Notes under the pieces: model-generated
Told to the model about the DNA's origin: nothing
Databases searched by the model: none
The model's input: the letters and a program-made list of their open reading frames with translations, nothing else
Shown here: positions 25,874 to 36,796 of the stretch, one piece after another
Position numbering within the stretch: the stretch's first letter is position 1
How the letters are laid out: each line of letters starts with the position of its first letter
Source of the DNA: Sphingobium sp.
GTDB taxonomy: Bacteria > Pseudomonadota > Alphaproteobacteria > Sphingomonadales > Sphingomonadaceae
Reading direction: 5' to 3'
Length of the DNA stretch: 64,000 nt
Assembly (NCBI GenBank): GCA_022652485.1
Contig: JALCRK010000002.1
Location: 62,001-126,000, forward strand
Program-made: the position numbers and the translations under genes

Positions 25874-27493
25874 ATGATGCTCGGCGACATGGTACTGAAA
25901 TGGAAGCGGCGCCGAACAGCACCGGCCAATATCAGCTATGCTGTGCTTCCGGATTATCATCGGGATTTGCTCTCCCCCAAAGCGCGCCGCAGGTGGATTA
26001 TCGCCTTTTTCGCGGCTAATTTTGTGTTTGGCTTCCTGTTCGCGCTGATGCCGGATTCCGCAAAGCCGATGATGGCATCGCCGATCCTTTTCCTGGCGGC
26101 CCTGATCGTGTGGATGCTGCCGGAAACCGGAAATCCGCCCGCGCGGATGATGACACGGATGTTCTTCGCCTATTTTATCGCCCTGATCTTATGGCCCTAT
26201 TATCTGGCGATCCAGATTCCGGGCGCACCATTGATCGAAATCCGGCGCGCGTTTCTGTTCCTCTCCGTATTCTTTTTCCTGGTGAGCCTGTCGGTCTCCC
26301 ATCGCTTCATTCAGGAAATGAAGGCGATTATCTCGCCTTACCCCTTGTTCATGAAGTTTTTTTACGGCTTCATACTCGCCCAGCTGTTATCCATGATCGG
26401 AACCCGCGAGCCCACGGGTTCGGCGCTGAGCATGATCAAGAACCAGATGGCCTGGACGTGTGTGTTCTTCATTTCGGCCTATATTCTCTCGAAGCCGGGA
26501 CAAATATTGCGCTTTTCCAATCTGATCCGCATTGTCGCCACCATATTGGCGATCCTTGCGCTATTTGAATACCGCAATCAGGGCATATTGTGGGCAAAGC
26601 ACATTCCGTCCTTTCTCACCGTCAGCGATCCGGCGATGATCCGCCTGCTCAGCCCCGTGTTCAGAGAGGGCGACTACCGGGTGACGGGGACATTTTCCGT
26701 TTCGCTCTGTTTTGCGGAATTCATGTCGCTCACCCTTCCGTTCTTCCTGCAATATCTGGTGGTCGGGCGGAACCGGCTGTATAAATTGATCGTCGTGGTG
26801 TGCGATGTCCTCGTCATCAATGCCATCATTCTGACCCAGGCGCGCGTCGGCATAGTCGGCATCATGGTCACCCACGGCATTTATGGCTTCATCTGGTCCA
26901 TCCGCTTCTGGCGCACCCGCAAGGACAGCCTGTTCGGCCCGATGATAGCCTTGAGCTACCCTGCCGCGCTCACGGTATTCGCGATGGCGATGCTCTTTAT
27001 CGGCAGGCTGCGCGAGATGTGGATGGGCGGGCAATCCACATACGGCAGCACCGAGGGCAGGCTTGCGCAGGCGGCCAAATTCCCCTCCGTCTTTATCCAC
27101 CGCCCGCTGTTCGGCTATGGTCCGGCCCAAGGTGGCCGGGCGCTGGACTTCCGCAACCAGGCAGGGGAGATGTCCATCGACAGCTCCCTGCTGTCGATCC
27201 CGCTGAACTATGGGGCATTCGGCTTTATCTGCTATGTCGGGATATTCGCCTATATGCTGGTGCAGGGCATGAGATTGGCATTCGACGCCCGCGAGGAAGA
27301 GGCCAGCTATGCCATGCCCTTCGCGGTGACGATCGCGGCATGGCTCACCTCCCGCATCGTTCTCGCGCAGGAAGACAATGCGTCCTTCATGTTCATGGTT
27401 CTTGGCGCTCTCACGGCGCTAGCCTATCAGCGCAAGGTGCGGAACGAGCAGATGGCCCATATGCTCGGCAGAACTGTTCCCGCCCCAATCTGA
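25874..27493 (+). CDS. O-antigen ligase/polymerase family protein
   Basis: A 539-residue membrane protein with about eleven helices. The large periplasmic loop contains HRPLFGYGPAQGG followed by IDSSLLSIPLNYGAFGFI, the Wzy_C (RfaL/Wzy) signature. It either polymerises repeat units or ligates glycan to its acceptor; sequence does not separate these. The start at 25874 is preferred because AAGGAT lies just upstream; 25832 would add 14 residues. It is the last gene of the glycan region and ends in a hairpin before uvrB. Confidence 0.82.
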   Translation: MMLGDMVLKWKRRRTAPANISYAVLPDYHRDLLSPKARRRWIIAFFAANFVFGFLFALMPDSAKPMMASPILFLAALIVWMLPETGNPPARMMTRMFFAYFIALILWPYYLAIQIPGAPLIEIRRAFLFLSVFFFLVSLSVSHRFIQEMKAIISPYPLFMKFFYGFILAQLLSMIGTREPTGSALSMIKNQMAWTCVFFISAYILSKPGQILRFSNLIRIVATILAILALFEYRNQGILWAKHIPSFLTVSDPAMIRLLSPVFREGDYRVTGTFSVSLCFAEFMSLTLPFFLQYLVVGRNRLYKLIVVVCDVLVINAIILTQARVGIVGIMVTHGIYGFIWSIRFWRTRKDSLFGPMIALSYPAALTVFAMAMLFIGRLREMWMGGQSTYGSTEGRLAQAAKFPSVFIHRPLFGYGPAQGGRALDFRNQAGEMSIDSSLLSIPLNYGAFGFICYVGIFAYMLVQGMRLAFDAREEEASYAMPFAVTIAAWLTSRIVLAQEDNASFMFMVLGALTALAYQRKVRNEQMAHMLGRTVPAPI

Positions 27494-27500
27494 CATAATC

Positions 27501-27526
27501 CCGGGCGGAGATTGTTATCCGCCCGG
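27501..27526. terminator. Hairpin between the O-antigen ligase gene and uvrB
   Basis: CCGGGCGGA (27501-27509) pairs perfectly with TCCGCCCGG (27518-27526) over an 8-base loop. There is no T tract on either strand, so it is a weak terminator or a structured uvrB leader. Confidence 0.45.
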
Positions 27527-27546
27527 CGACATCCCAATATAGGCGG

Positions 27547-29724
<2,178 letters not shown>

Positions 29725-29806
29725 TCCCTACCCCGCCGCTAACCACGTCCGCTCACAGTCCCTTAAAGCGCGCCAGTATATCCGCTGTAATCGGAGCGGA
29801 GGGTTT

Positions 29807-30070
29807 ATGGACGCCATCGGATCATCGCTGTCAGGAATGCGGGCCAGCCTCGCGCGGCTTGACGCCAGCGCGGCGCGGGTGGCGCGGGCGAGCGCCTCTC
29901 CCGCCACCACCGGCCCGGCATCCCCGGTCGACCCTGCCAGCGCGGCCAATATCGACCTCGCCAGCGAGATGATCGAGCAGCTGACCGCGAAACTCACCTA
30001 CGACGCCAATCTCTCGGTCGCGAAGACCGCAGACGAGATGCAGCACAGCCTGATCCGCCGCTGGGCATGA
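29807..30070 (+). CDS. Orphan flagellar-rod C-terminal-like small protein
   Basis: An 87-residue protein. The N-terminal part is Ala/Ser-rich (MRASLARLDASAARVARAS). The C-terminal ASEMIEQLTAKLTYDANLS resembles the helix that closes flagellar rod and hook proteins such as FlgC and FlgG (V..EMv.li.aqraYeaN). No other flagellar gene lies within the window. It may be a remnant, or a stand-alone conserved small protein. GGAGGG precedes the ATG. Confidence 0.6.
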   Translation: MDAIGSSLSGMRASLARLDASAARVARASASPATTGPASPVDPASAANIDLASEMIEQLTAKLTYDANLSVAKTADEMQHSLIRRWA

Positions 30071-30142
30071 ATTTGACCTATCGGCCCGAAGGCAGCACTC
30101 TACTCTCCTGATGCGAGCGATTCGCATATCGAGGAGAGTGTC

Positions 30143-30910
30143 ATGCGCAAGCTATCCGCCCTTTTACTCCCCGCTGCCTTGCTGAGCCTCTCCCCGGTCG
30201 CGGGGCAGGCATCGGAAGGCGCGTCCGCTATCGCCAGCGCGGTCAGCGCGCCGGGCCGCCCGGCCGAGGCGGTTACGCTGGACGCCAGCCGCAAGCCCGC
30301 CGCCATCCTCTCCTTCCTCGGCCTCAAGCCCGGTATGCACGCTGCCGATCTGGTATCCGGCACCGGCTATTGGGCAGAGATCATGGCGCGTGTCGTGGGG
30401 GCAAAAGGGCATGTTGTCGCCTATGAGCCGGATCAGTTCTACAATGACAGCGAGGGCACCGCGACTTGGAACGCCCTCCTCTCCCGCGAGAAGAACGTCA
30501 GCCTGACGCGCTATCCGTTCGAGAAATTCACCGCGCCCGCCGCCAGCATCGATTTCGCGATCAGCAATCTCAACTATCACGATCAATATTGGGAATCGGC
30601 GAAATACAAAATCGCCCGTTCGGAGCCGGCGGACTATGTCTCAGCGCTATATGCGGCGATGAAGCCGGACGGTATCGTCGGCATCATCGACCATGCCGGA
30701 TTGCCCGGAAACACGCGCGAAATCGTCAACAAGCTGCATCGCATCGACCCGGCGGTGGTGAAGGCGGACTTCGAGAAAGCAGGCTTCGTGCTCGAAGCGA
30801 CCAGCGACCTGCTGCGCAACCCGGACGACGATCACAGCAAGCTGGTGTTCGATCCGTCCATACGCGGCAAGACCGACCGTTTCGTGCTCAAATTCCGCAA
30901 GCCGAAGTAA
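30143..30910 (+). CDS. Exported SAM-dependent methyltransferase-fold protein (COG4798-like)
   Basis: A 255-residue protein with a Sec signal peptide (MRKLSALLLPAALLSLSPVAGQASEG, cleavage near residue 22). A class I methyltransferase fold follows. Its SAM motif is ADLVSGTGYWAEIMA, where the usual acidic-GxGxG loop reads DLVSGTG, and the next strand ends with the ribose-binding VVAYEPD. NLNYHDQYW is a family hallmark. Because SAM is cytoplasmic, a secreted methyltransferase is odd; this family is nevertheless widespread with signal peptides and its function is unknown. Confidence 0.75.
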   Translation: MRKLSALLLPAALLSLSPVAGQASEGASAIASAVSAPGRPAEAVTLDASRKPAAILSFLGLKPGMHAADLVSGTGYWAEIMARVVGAKGHVVAYEPDQFYNDSEGTATWNALLSREKNVSLTRYPFEKFTAPAASIDFAISNLNYHDQYWESAKYKIARSEPADYVSALYAAMKPDGIVGIIDHAGLPGNTREIVNKLHRIDPAVVKADFEKAGFVLEATSDLLRNPDDDHSKLVFDPSIRGKTDRFVLKFRKPK

Positions 30911-30997
30911 CTCCGGCGCAGCGGCGGGCCGATTGGTCGTTCCTGATGCCGCACGCCGCTTGAGTGCGGCCGCCCCCTTGTCTATCGGGATAGATCT

Positions 30998-31540
30998 ATG
31001 CGCCCTATCCTCCCTTTCGCGTCGTCGTCGCTGCTGCTGCTCATGGTCGCGGCCTGCGCCCCCACCCCCGCTCCGCAACCGGCGCCGCCCCCACCTCCCG
31101 TAACTGCGCCTGCGCCCCGCCTGTCCGCGAACTGGCAGGAATGGCCGGTCGCCCCCGGCGACTGGAGCTATCGCCGGGTCGACGGCGGATCGCTGGCCAG
31201 TTACGGTGCACCAGGTGCGGCGGCGCAGCTCACAATCCGTTGCGAGACCGCGAGCCATAGCCTCACGGTTTCCCGCGCGGCGAGCGGCGCGCCCGAGCAG
31301 ATCGTGGGGCAGATGACGGTCCACACCAGCTATGGCGATGCGCAGTGGCCGGTCATGGCGGGCCAGATGCCGGGCGCGGCCACGCCCTATGCCGTTGCGA
31401 CCCGCGCCGCCATCGATACGACATTCGACAGGATCGCGTTCAGCCGGGGTCGCTTCGTCATCGAGGCACCGGGCACGCGGCCAATCTCCATCCCGGCCTG
31501 GGCGGAAGTTTCGCGGGTGATAGAGGATTGCCGGGGGTAG
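30998..31540 (+). CDS. Hypothetical lipoprotein with proline-rich linker
   Basis: A 180-residue protein. Signal peptide and lipobox MVAAC (Cys about residue 20) are followed by a Pro/Ala linker and a small beta-rich domain (GDWSYRRVDGGSLASYG to the end) with a cysteine pair at about 82 and 178 that may form a disulfide. The protein is unrecognised but typical of sphingomonad envelope lipoproteins. It follows the exported methyltransferase by 87 bases on the same strand. Confidence 0.7.
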   Translation: MRPILPFASSSLLLLMVAACAPTPAPQPAPPPPPVTAPAPRLSANWQEWPVAPGDWSYRRVDGGSLASYGAPGAAAQLTIRCETASHSLTVSRAASGAPEQIVGQMTVHTSYGDAQWPVMAGQMPGAATPYAVATRAAIDTTFDRIAFSRGRFVIEAPGTRPISIPAWAEVSRVIEDCRG

Positions 31541-31729
31541 CCCCGGCGAGCTGAAGGCTGCTGGGGCTGAGCCCGCGCCGATTTGCGGCGAAGCGAATAG
31601 TATGATTCGAAAAAATAAAAATACAAGCCTTGATCCTCAACGCCACATGACTCACATTGCCTGTGTGGCCGATGGTTTTCGAAGCGTCTGGTCTGACAGA
31701 ACCCCGGTTACGCAGGCTTCAACAGCGCG

Positions 31730-31743
31730 AAAGGAGGTGATCC
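31730..31743 (+). promoter_or_regulatory. Extreme Shine-Dalgarno sequence
   Basis: AAAGGAGGTGATCC is the exact complement of the full 14-base 3' end of 16S rRNA. Its AGGAGG core sits 7 bases before the ATG at 31745. Ordinary genes here use 4-6 matching bases. Confidence 0.75.
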
Positions 31744-31744
31744 G

Positions 31745-31801
31745 ATGTCTCATGGTTCAGCAAGAGGGTCGGACAAGTCCGTTCGGGGGATGCGCAGCTA
31801 A
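31745..31801 (+). CDS. 18-codon micro-ORF, possible leader peptide or small protein
   Basis: The peptide MSHGSARGSDKSVRGMRS is basic, Ser/Gly/Arg-rich and hydrophilic, with no membrane segment. Support comes from the perfect 14-base Shine-Dalgarno sequence and from the hairpin starting right after its TAA stop. It stands alone in a 447-base gap between a lipoprotein gene and the end of the glutamate dehydrogenase gene. It does not lead into a downstream gene on the same strand, so attenuation is unlikely. A small functional protein or a ribosome-binding RNA are both open. Confidence 0.5.
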   Translation: MSHGSARGSDKSVRGMRS

Positions 31802-31836
31802 GCGGCGACAAAAGCGCCGCCTTGTTCAGGCTTTTT
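31802..31836 (+). terminator. Hairpin after the micro-ORF
   Basis: GCGGCG (31802-31807) pairs with CGCCGC (31815-31820) with a 7-base loop. A CTTTTT run follows only 11 bases later, so this is an imperfect rightward terminator. Confidence 0.45.
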
Positions 31837-31940
31837 CAGGTACGCGGATGACATGAGCGTGTCTGAATAGGTCAGCGCAAGCAAGCGCGAGTTCCATTTC
31901 CCGAAACCGGTCAGTTTCCGATCGCTGACCATGTCATGAC

Positions 31941-31973
31941 GGGCCGTCAGGCGGGCAATCCCCCTGGCGGCCC
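31941..31973. terminator. Hairpin at the end of the glutamate dehydrogenase gene
   Basis: GGGCCGTCAGG (31941-31951) pairs with CCTGGCGGCCC (31963-31973) with one mismatch. It lies 15 bases beyond the stop of the leftward gene and lacks a T tract on that strand; the plus strand has a weak CTCTCATTT. Confidence 0.45.
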
Positions 31974-31987
31974 CTCTCATTTCCGTA

Positions 31988-34900
31988 TCAGCGGCTGAGC
32001 AGCACCCGGACCTGCGACGCCAGCTCCGCCAGCATGGCGACGCTCGGGATGGCTGCATTCTGCGCCCGGGACAGTTGATGCCGGAACTGGCGCACCCGCG
32101 CATCCTGCTGATCGAGCCAGCGGTCTACCTGTGCATCCAGATCCTGCGGGCCGAGCCGCGCAATCAGATCGAGCCGTACCCGCTGCATATCGCGGGAAAT
32201 GCCCGAGAGCAGCTGCCGTTCCCAAGGGTCGCTGGGCTCGAGCCGGGCGGCGGCCTCCTGCAACCAGTGAATCCCGGCGGCGTCTCCCACGCGCACCAGC
32301 GCGCGGGTGATGTCCATCACGTCGCCGTTCATGCGCGTGCTGAGGCTGGCGGTGCCGATGATGCCTTCCAGCTCGTGCAGATGCGACACGCGCTGGGCGA
32401 GATGGCCCGGCACGCCGAGCAGCTCCAGCTCATCCTCCATCGTCGCCGCCCTCAGCAGCAGCGCCTCGGTCAAAATGCTGTCGACATCGTCATTCAGGCG
32501 CGCGACCTCGCCGCGCAGCCGCTCGACCGCGTCGCCCGGCGCAAAGCCGGCCGGAAATTCACGCAAAATCGAGGCCATATGCTGGCGCATCGCCTCCGCG
32601 ATGAGGTGCAGCAGCGTCAGCCTCCCCGTTTCGGGCATATCGGTGGCATCGACCTCGTCCCACAGCGCGCCGACGCCAAACAGCCGGTCCGCCACCACGA
32701 ACGCGCCCGCCATATCGGCAAGCGCGCAGCCTTCCTCCTCCGCCAGTTCGAACGGGTGGACGAGGCCGAGCCGGTTGATGATCCGGTTGGCGAGCTTGGT
32801 GGCGATGATTTCGCCGCGCAGCTGATGATGCGCGATGGCGTCCGCCTGCTGGCTTTGCATCTGCGGCGGGAAGGCGGCGAGGAGGTCGGCGCCCATGCTG
32901 ACATCCTTCACCAGCGCGCCCTGCTCGATCGCATCCTGAAGCGTCAGCTTCGCGGTGGAGAGCAACACCGCCAGCTCCGGCCGGGTCAGCCCCTTGCCGT
33001 CCTGCGCGCGACGCAGCAGCAGGTCGTTGGCCGCCAGTCCTTCCACCTTGCGATCGAGCGTACCGCCCGCCTCGAACGTCTCGATCAGGCGGACATAGCT
33101 CGGCAGTGCCTTCACCCCGCCCTTTTCCGCAATGGAGAGGCCGAGAGCCTGAAGCCGGTTGTCCTCCAGCACCAGCTCCGCCACCGCGTCCGTCATCTCG
33201 ACCAGCAGGCTGTTGCGATCCTCCAGCGGCAGGCGGCCTTCCGACATTTCCTTGTTGAGCGCGATCTTGATATTGACCTCGTTATCCGAGCAATCGACGC
33301 CCGCGCTGTTGTCGATGAAGTCGGTGTTGATCCGACCGCCCGCGAGCGAATAGGCAATACGCGCGGCCTGCGTGACGCCGAGGTTCGCACCCTCGCCCAC
33401 CACCTTGACCCGCAGATCCTCGGCATTGACGCGGATAGCGTCGTTGGCGGTGTCGCCCGCCTCGGCATTGCTCTGGCTCGCGGCCTTCACATAAGTGCCG
33501 ATGCCGCCGAACCACAGCAGATCCGCCTGCGCGCGCAAGATCGCCGACATCAGCGACGCGGGATCGAGCGCATCCTCCGCCACATCGAGCAGCGTTTTCA
33601 TTTCAGGCGAGAGCGGGATGCTCTTCATGCTGCGGGGGAACACGCCGCCGCCCGCCGAAATGAGCAACTTGTCATAATCGTCCCAACTGGAGCGCGGCAG
33701 CTTGAACAGACGGTCGCGCTCGGCCCAGCTCGTCGCCGGATCGGGATCGGGATCGATGAAGATATGGCGGTGGTCGAACGCCGCGACCAGCTTGACCGCA
33801 TTGCTGAGCAACATACCATTGCCGAACACATCGCCCGACATATCGCCCACGCCGACGACCCGGACGCTCTGGCTTTGCACATCGACGCCCATCTCCGCGA
33901 AGTGGCGCTGGACGGAAATCCACGCGCCGCGCGCTGTGATGCCCATCGCCTTATGGTCGTAGCCGTTGGAGCCGCCGCTGGCGAAGGCATCGCCCAGCCA
34001 GAAACCATGCTCCAGCGAGATGGCGTTGGCGACATCGGAGAAGGTGGCGGTGCCCTTGTCGGCCGCGACGACGAAATAGGGGTCTTCGCCATCGCGCACG
34101 ATCATGCCTTCTGGATGCACGACCGCGTTGCTGACGATATTGTCCGTCACCGAGAGTAGCGAGCGGATGAAGATGCGATAGCTCTCGGTCCCTTCCGCCA
34201 GCCAGGCGTCGCGGTTGACCGGGCTGGGCAGCTGCTTGGGATAGAAGCCGCCCTTGGCGCCCGCGGGCACGATGACAGCATTCTTCACCCGCTGCGCCTT
34301 CATCAGGCCCAGTATCTCGGTGCGGAAATCGTCGCGCCGGTCCGACCAGCGCAGGCCGCCGCGCGCCACCGGACCGGAGCGCAGGTGGATGCCCTCCACC
34401 CGTTGTGAGTAGACCCAGATCTCGCGCCAGGGCAGCGGCTTGGGTAGCCCCGGCACCTTCGCGCTATCGAGCTTGAACGCGAGAGCGAGCCTGCCGCTAT
34501 CCAGGAAGAAGTTGGTGCGCAGGCAGGCATGGATCACCGCATGATAAAGCCGGATGATCCGGTCCTCGTCGATCGACGTCACCTGCGCCAGGCTGGTGAC
34601 GATGGCGTCGTCCGCTGCCTGCAGGGCTGCGGCGCGATCCGTGCCGAAAGCGGGATCGTGCAGCAGGTGGAAAAGCCGGATCAGCGCGCGCGTGATGTGC
34701 TGCTGGTTGCCCAGCGCATCGACCACGGTGCCGAGCGCATAGGGCATCCCCGCCTGCTTGAGATAGCGATAGAGCGCGCGCAACAGCACGACCGACTGCG
34801 CATCCAGCTCCGCCGAGACGATAAGCCCGTTGAAGCGGTCATCCTCGGCCTCTCCCGCGATGATGCGGGCCAGCGTTTCCTGCAACAGCGGCGCACGGCC

Positions 34901-36655
34901 GAGCAGCGCGGCCGCGTCTCCGCTATCGTGCCGCGCGAGCAGGAAGCGGTGAATATGGCCCAGCTTGCCTTGCGCCAGCGGGGTGGTGACTTCCTCGATC
35001 GCTTTGAAGCCGAAATTCTCGAACGCGGGCACGGCATCGGACAATGCAATGGCCGTGCGGCTGTAGAGCTTAAGGCGCAATTGATCGGACTTGTCGCCCT
35101 CGTTGCGATAAAAGCGCACGCGCTTCTCATCCGCCTGCTCGATCTGGATCAGCTCGGCGATATCGAGAGCGGCCTCTTCCGGCCCGGCCCCGAGGCGATA
35201 GCCCTGCGGAAAGCCGTCGGCATATTTCTCCGCCAGGGTAGCGGCGCGGGCCGGGTCCACGCCCTCGGCCAGCGCGACTTCCACCGCCGGAACCCAACCG
35301 CGCACCATATGCCGCAGCTGCGCGTCCAGTGCGACTTCATCCGGTATCTTGCCGCTTGCGCGCAGATCGAGCGTGATGCGGAGCAGCGCTAGGCCGCCTT
35401 CCTCCAGCGCGATCGACCAGCTGAGCAGCGGCGCGTTGGCCGCGTTTTTCAGCATATCCTGAATGGCGACGCGCCGCCCGGTCGAAACCTCGTCGCGCGG
35501 CAGCCACACAAAGCAATAGAGATGCCGCGCCAGCGGAGCGGCGGCCAGCACCAGCCGGGGCCGCGGGCGGTCCGCCAGCGACATGAAGGTGAGCGCCAGC
35601 CGTTCCAGCGTCGCGCGGTCGAATCCGATCAGGATATCGTGCGGCAAGGCGGTCAGCGCGTGGAACAGCGCCTTACCGGCGTGGCCGGAGGGATCGAAAT
35701 GGTGCTTTTCCATCAATGCGTTCAGGGCCGAGCGCAAGATCGGCACCCGGTCCGGCGGGCTTGCGAGCGCCGCGCTGGTCCACATGCCGGCGTGGATGGA
35801 AAGCGCGCGGATCGTCTTGCCCTCGCGCACAGGGATGATGAACAGGTCTATCAGGCTGGAGCGGTGAACGCGCGAGCTTTGGTTGCTCTTGACCACCAGC
35901 GGCGTGCGCCCGCCTTCCTCGAACCATGTGAACGCCGCCTCGATGCTGGCGGGCGCGAGCAGCGGCTCCGCGCCACCCAGCGCGCAAATGCCGAGCGCCG
36001 CTTCGCAGCTGCCATCGCGGCGGCAGAATTGATGCCCGGTCTGGGTGAAGTTGCGATCGAGCAACCAGCGCAACAGCGACGCCCCTTCGTCATCGCTCAC
36101 CCTGTCCGCATCGGCGGCCAGCGCCTCCTGCATCCGGCTCCAGTCGATGACGGCAACGCGCACATGGGCGAGGGTAAGGCGCAGCTCGCCTTCCAGCCGC
36201 TCGGCCTGCCGGGCAGACACATGATCGATCTCGATGAAGATGGCGGATTCACGACGCGCGCCGGGGCTGACCCGGGGCAGAATGCGGACGAGGGTGCCGT
36301 CGCCTTCACGCTCGACCCCTAGCACCGGATGCATCAGGCGGCGGATGACGATGCCCTGCGCGGCGAGGCAGTTTGCCACGCTGTCCACCAGGAACGGCAT
36401 GTCGTCGTTGACCAGCGCGATGCGCAGCGCCCGCGCCGCCCCCTTGCCGAGAGACGCCGCAGCGGGCACGCGGCCCATCGAGATGACCGCTTCGCCGGGA
36501 GTTCGAATGGAGAGCGCCTCGCGCATGAAGCTCACGGCTTCCTGCGCCGCCTCGTCGTCGAACCCTTCGCGTTCGCCGGGGAGAGCGCCGTGCGCCAATG
36601 CCTCCTGAAGGCGGCGATCGGTTTCGGCGGCTTTTACATGATCCATCTTGGCCAT
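31988..36655 (-). CDS. NAD-specific glutamate dehydrogenase, large (about 180 kDa) class
   Basis: A 1555-residue enzyme that deaminates glutamate to 2-oxoglutarate with NAD. The long N-terminal region contains regulatory ACT-like segments. The catalytic core includes RSGPVARGGLRWSDRRDDFRTEILGLMKAQRVKNAVIVPAGAKGGF (about residues 760-810), where the substrate lysines sit. It is followed by the Rossmann NAD domain with VVGVGDMSGDVFGNGML. Length agrees with the large GDH of Caulobacter and Pseudomonas. It stands alone with its own promoter region. These enzymes are often allosterically controlled. Confidence 0.95.
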   Translation of the reverse strand: MAKMDHVKAAETDRRLQEALAHGALPGEREGFDDEAAQEAVSFMREALSIRTPGEAVISMGRVPAAASLGKGAARALRIALVNDDMPFLVDSVANCLAAQGIVIRRLMHPVLGVEREGDGTLVRILPRVSPGARRESAIFIEIDHVSARQAERLEGELRLTLAHVRVAVIDWSRMQEALAADADRVSDDEGASLLRWLLDRNFTQTGHQFCRRDGSCEAALGICALGGAEPLLAPASIEAAFTWFEEGGRTPLVVKSNQSSRVHRSSLIDLFIIPVREGKTIRALSIHAGMWTSAALASPPDRVPILRSALNALMEKHHFDPSGHAGKALFHALTALPHDILIGFDRATLERLALTFMSLADRPRPRLVLAAAPLARHLYCFVWLPRDEVSTGRRVAIQDMLKNAANAPLLSWSIALEEGGLALLRITLDLRASGKIPDEVALDAQLRHMVRGWVPAVEVALAEGVDPARAATLAEKYADGFPQGYRLGAGPEEAALDIAELIQIEQADEKRVRFYRNEGDKSDQLRLKLYSRTAIALSDAVPAFENFGFKAIEEVTTPLAQGKLGHIHRFLLARHDSGDAAALLGRAPLLQETLARIIAGEAEDDRFNGLIVSAELDAQSVVLLRALYRYLKQAGMPYALGTVVDALGNQQHITRALIRLFHLLHDPAFGTDRAAALQAADDAIVTSLAQVTSIDEDRIIRLYHAVIHACLRTNFFLDSGRLALAFKLDSAKVPGLPKPLPWREIWVYSQRVEGIHLRSGPVARGGLRWSDRRDDFRTEILGLMKAQRVKNAVIVPAGAKGGFYPKQLPSPVNRDAWLAEGTESYRIFIRSLLSVTDNIVSNAVVHPEGMIVRDGEDPYFVVAADKGTATFSDVANAISLEHGFWLGDAFASGGSNGYDHKAMGITARGAWISVQRHFAEMGVDVQSQSVRVVGVGDMSGDVFGNGMLLSNAVKLVAAFDHRHIFIDPDPDPATSWAERDRLFKLPRSSWDDYDKLLISAGGGVFPRSMKSIPLSPEMKTLLDVAEDALDPASLMSAILRAQADLLWFGGIGTYVKAASQSNAEAGDTANDAIRVNAEDLRVKVVGEGANLGVTQAARIAYSLAGGRINTDFIDNSAGVDCSDNEVNIKIALNKEMSEGRLPLEDRNSLLVEMTDAVAELVLEDNRLQALGLSIAEKGGVKALPSYVRLIETFEAGGTLDRKVEGLAANDLLLRRAQDGKGLTRPELAVLLSTAKLTLQDAIEQGALVKDVSMGADLLAAFPPQMQSQQADAIAHHQLRGEIIATKLANRIINRLGLVHPFELAEEEGCALADMAGAFVVADRLFGVGALWDEVDATDMPETGRLTLLHLIAEAMRQHMASILREFPAGFAPGDAVERLRGEVARLNDDVDSILTEALLLRAATMEDELELLGVPGHLAQRVSHLHELEGIIGTASLSTRMNGDVMDITRALVRVGDAAGIHWLQEAAARLEPSDPWERQLLSGISRDMQRVRLDLIARLGPQDLDAQVDRWLDQQDARVRQFRHQLSRAQNAAIPSVAMLAELASQVRVLLSR

Positions 36656-36796
36656 ATCCCTCTCCTGCTCCTGGTCCCTTATTGCAGACCTTTTTCTATA
36701 ATGGGATGGTCGAGCCGTTATTATGAGTGGCTAATATGAATATCTCATGATCCGGTTCCGTTAACCCGTATATTAATCCGCCGGAGAGGGCCGAAG

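Noticed and set aside
32075..34159. 694-codon plus-strand frame
   Set aside because: Antisense to the glutamate dehydrogenase gene, which has clear catalytic motifs.
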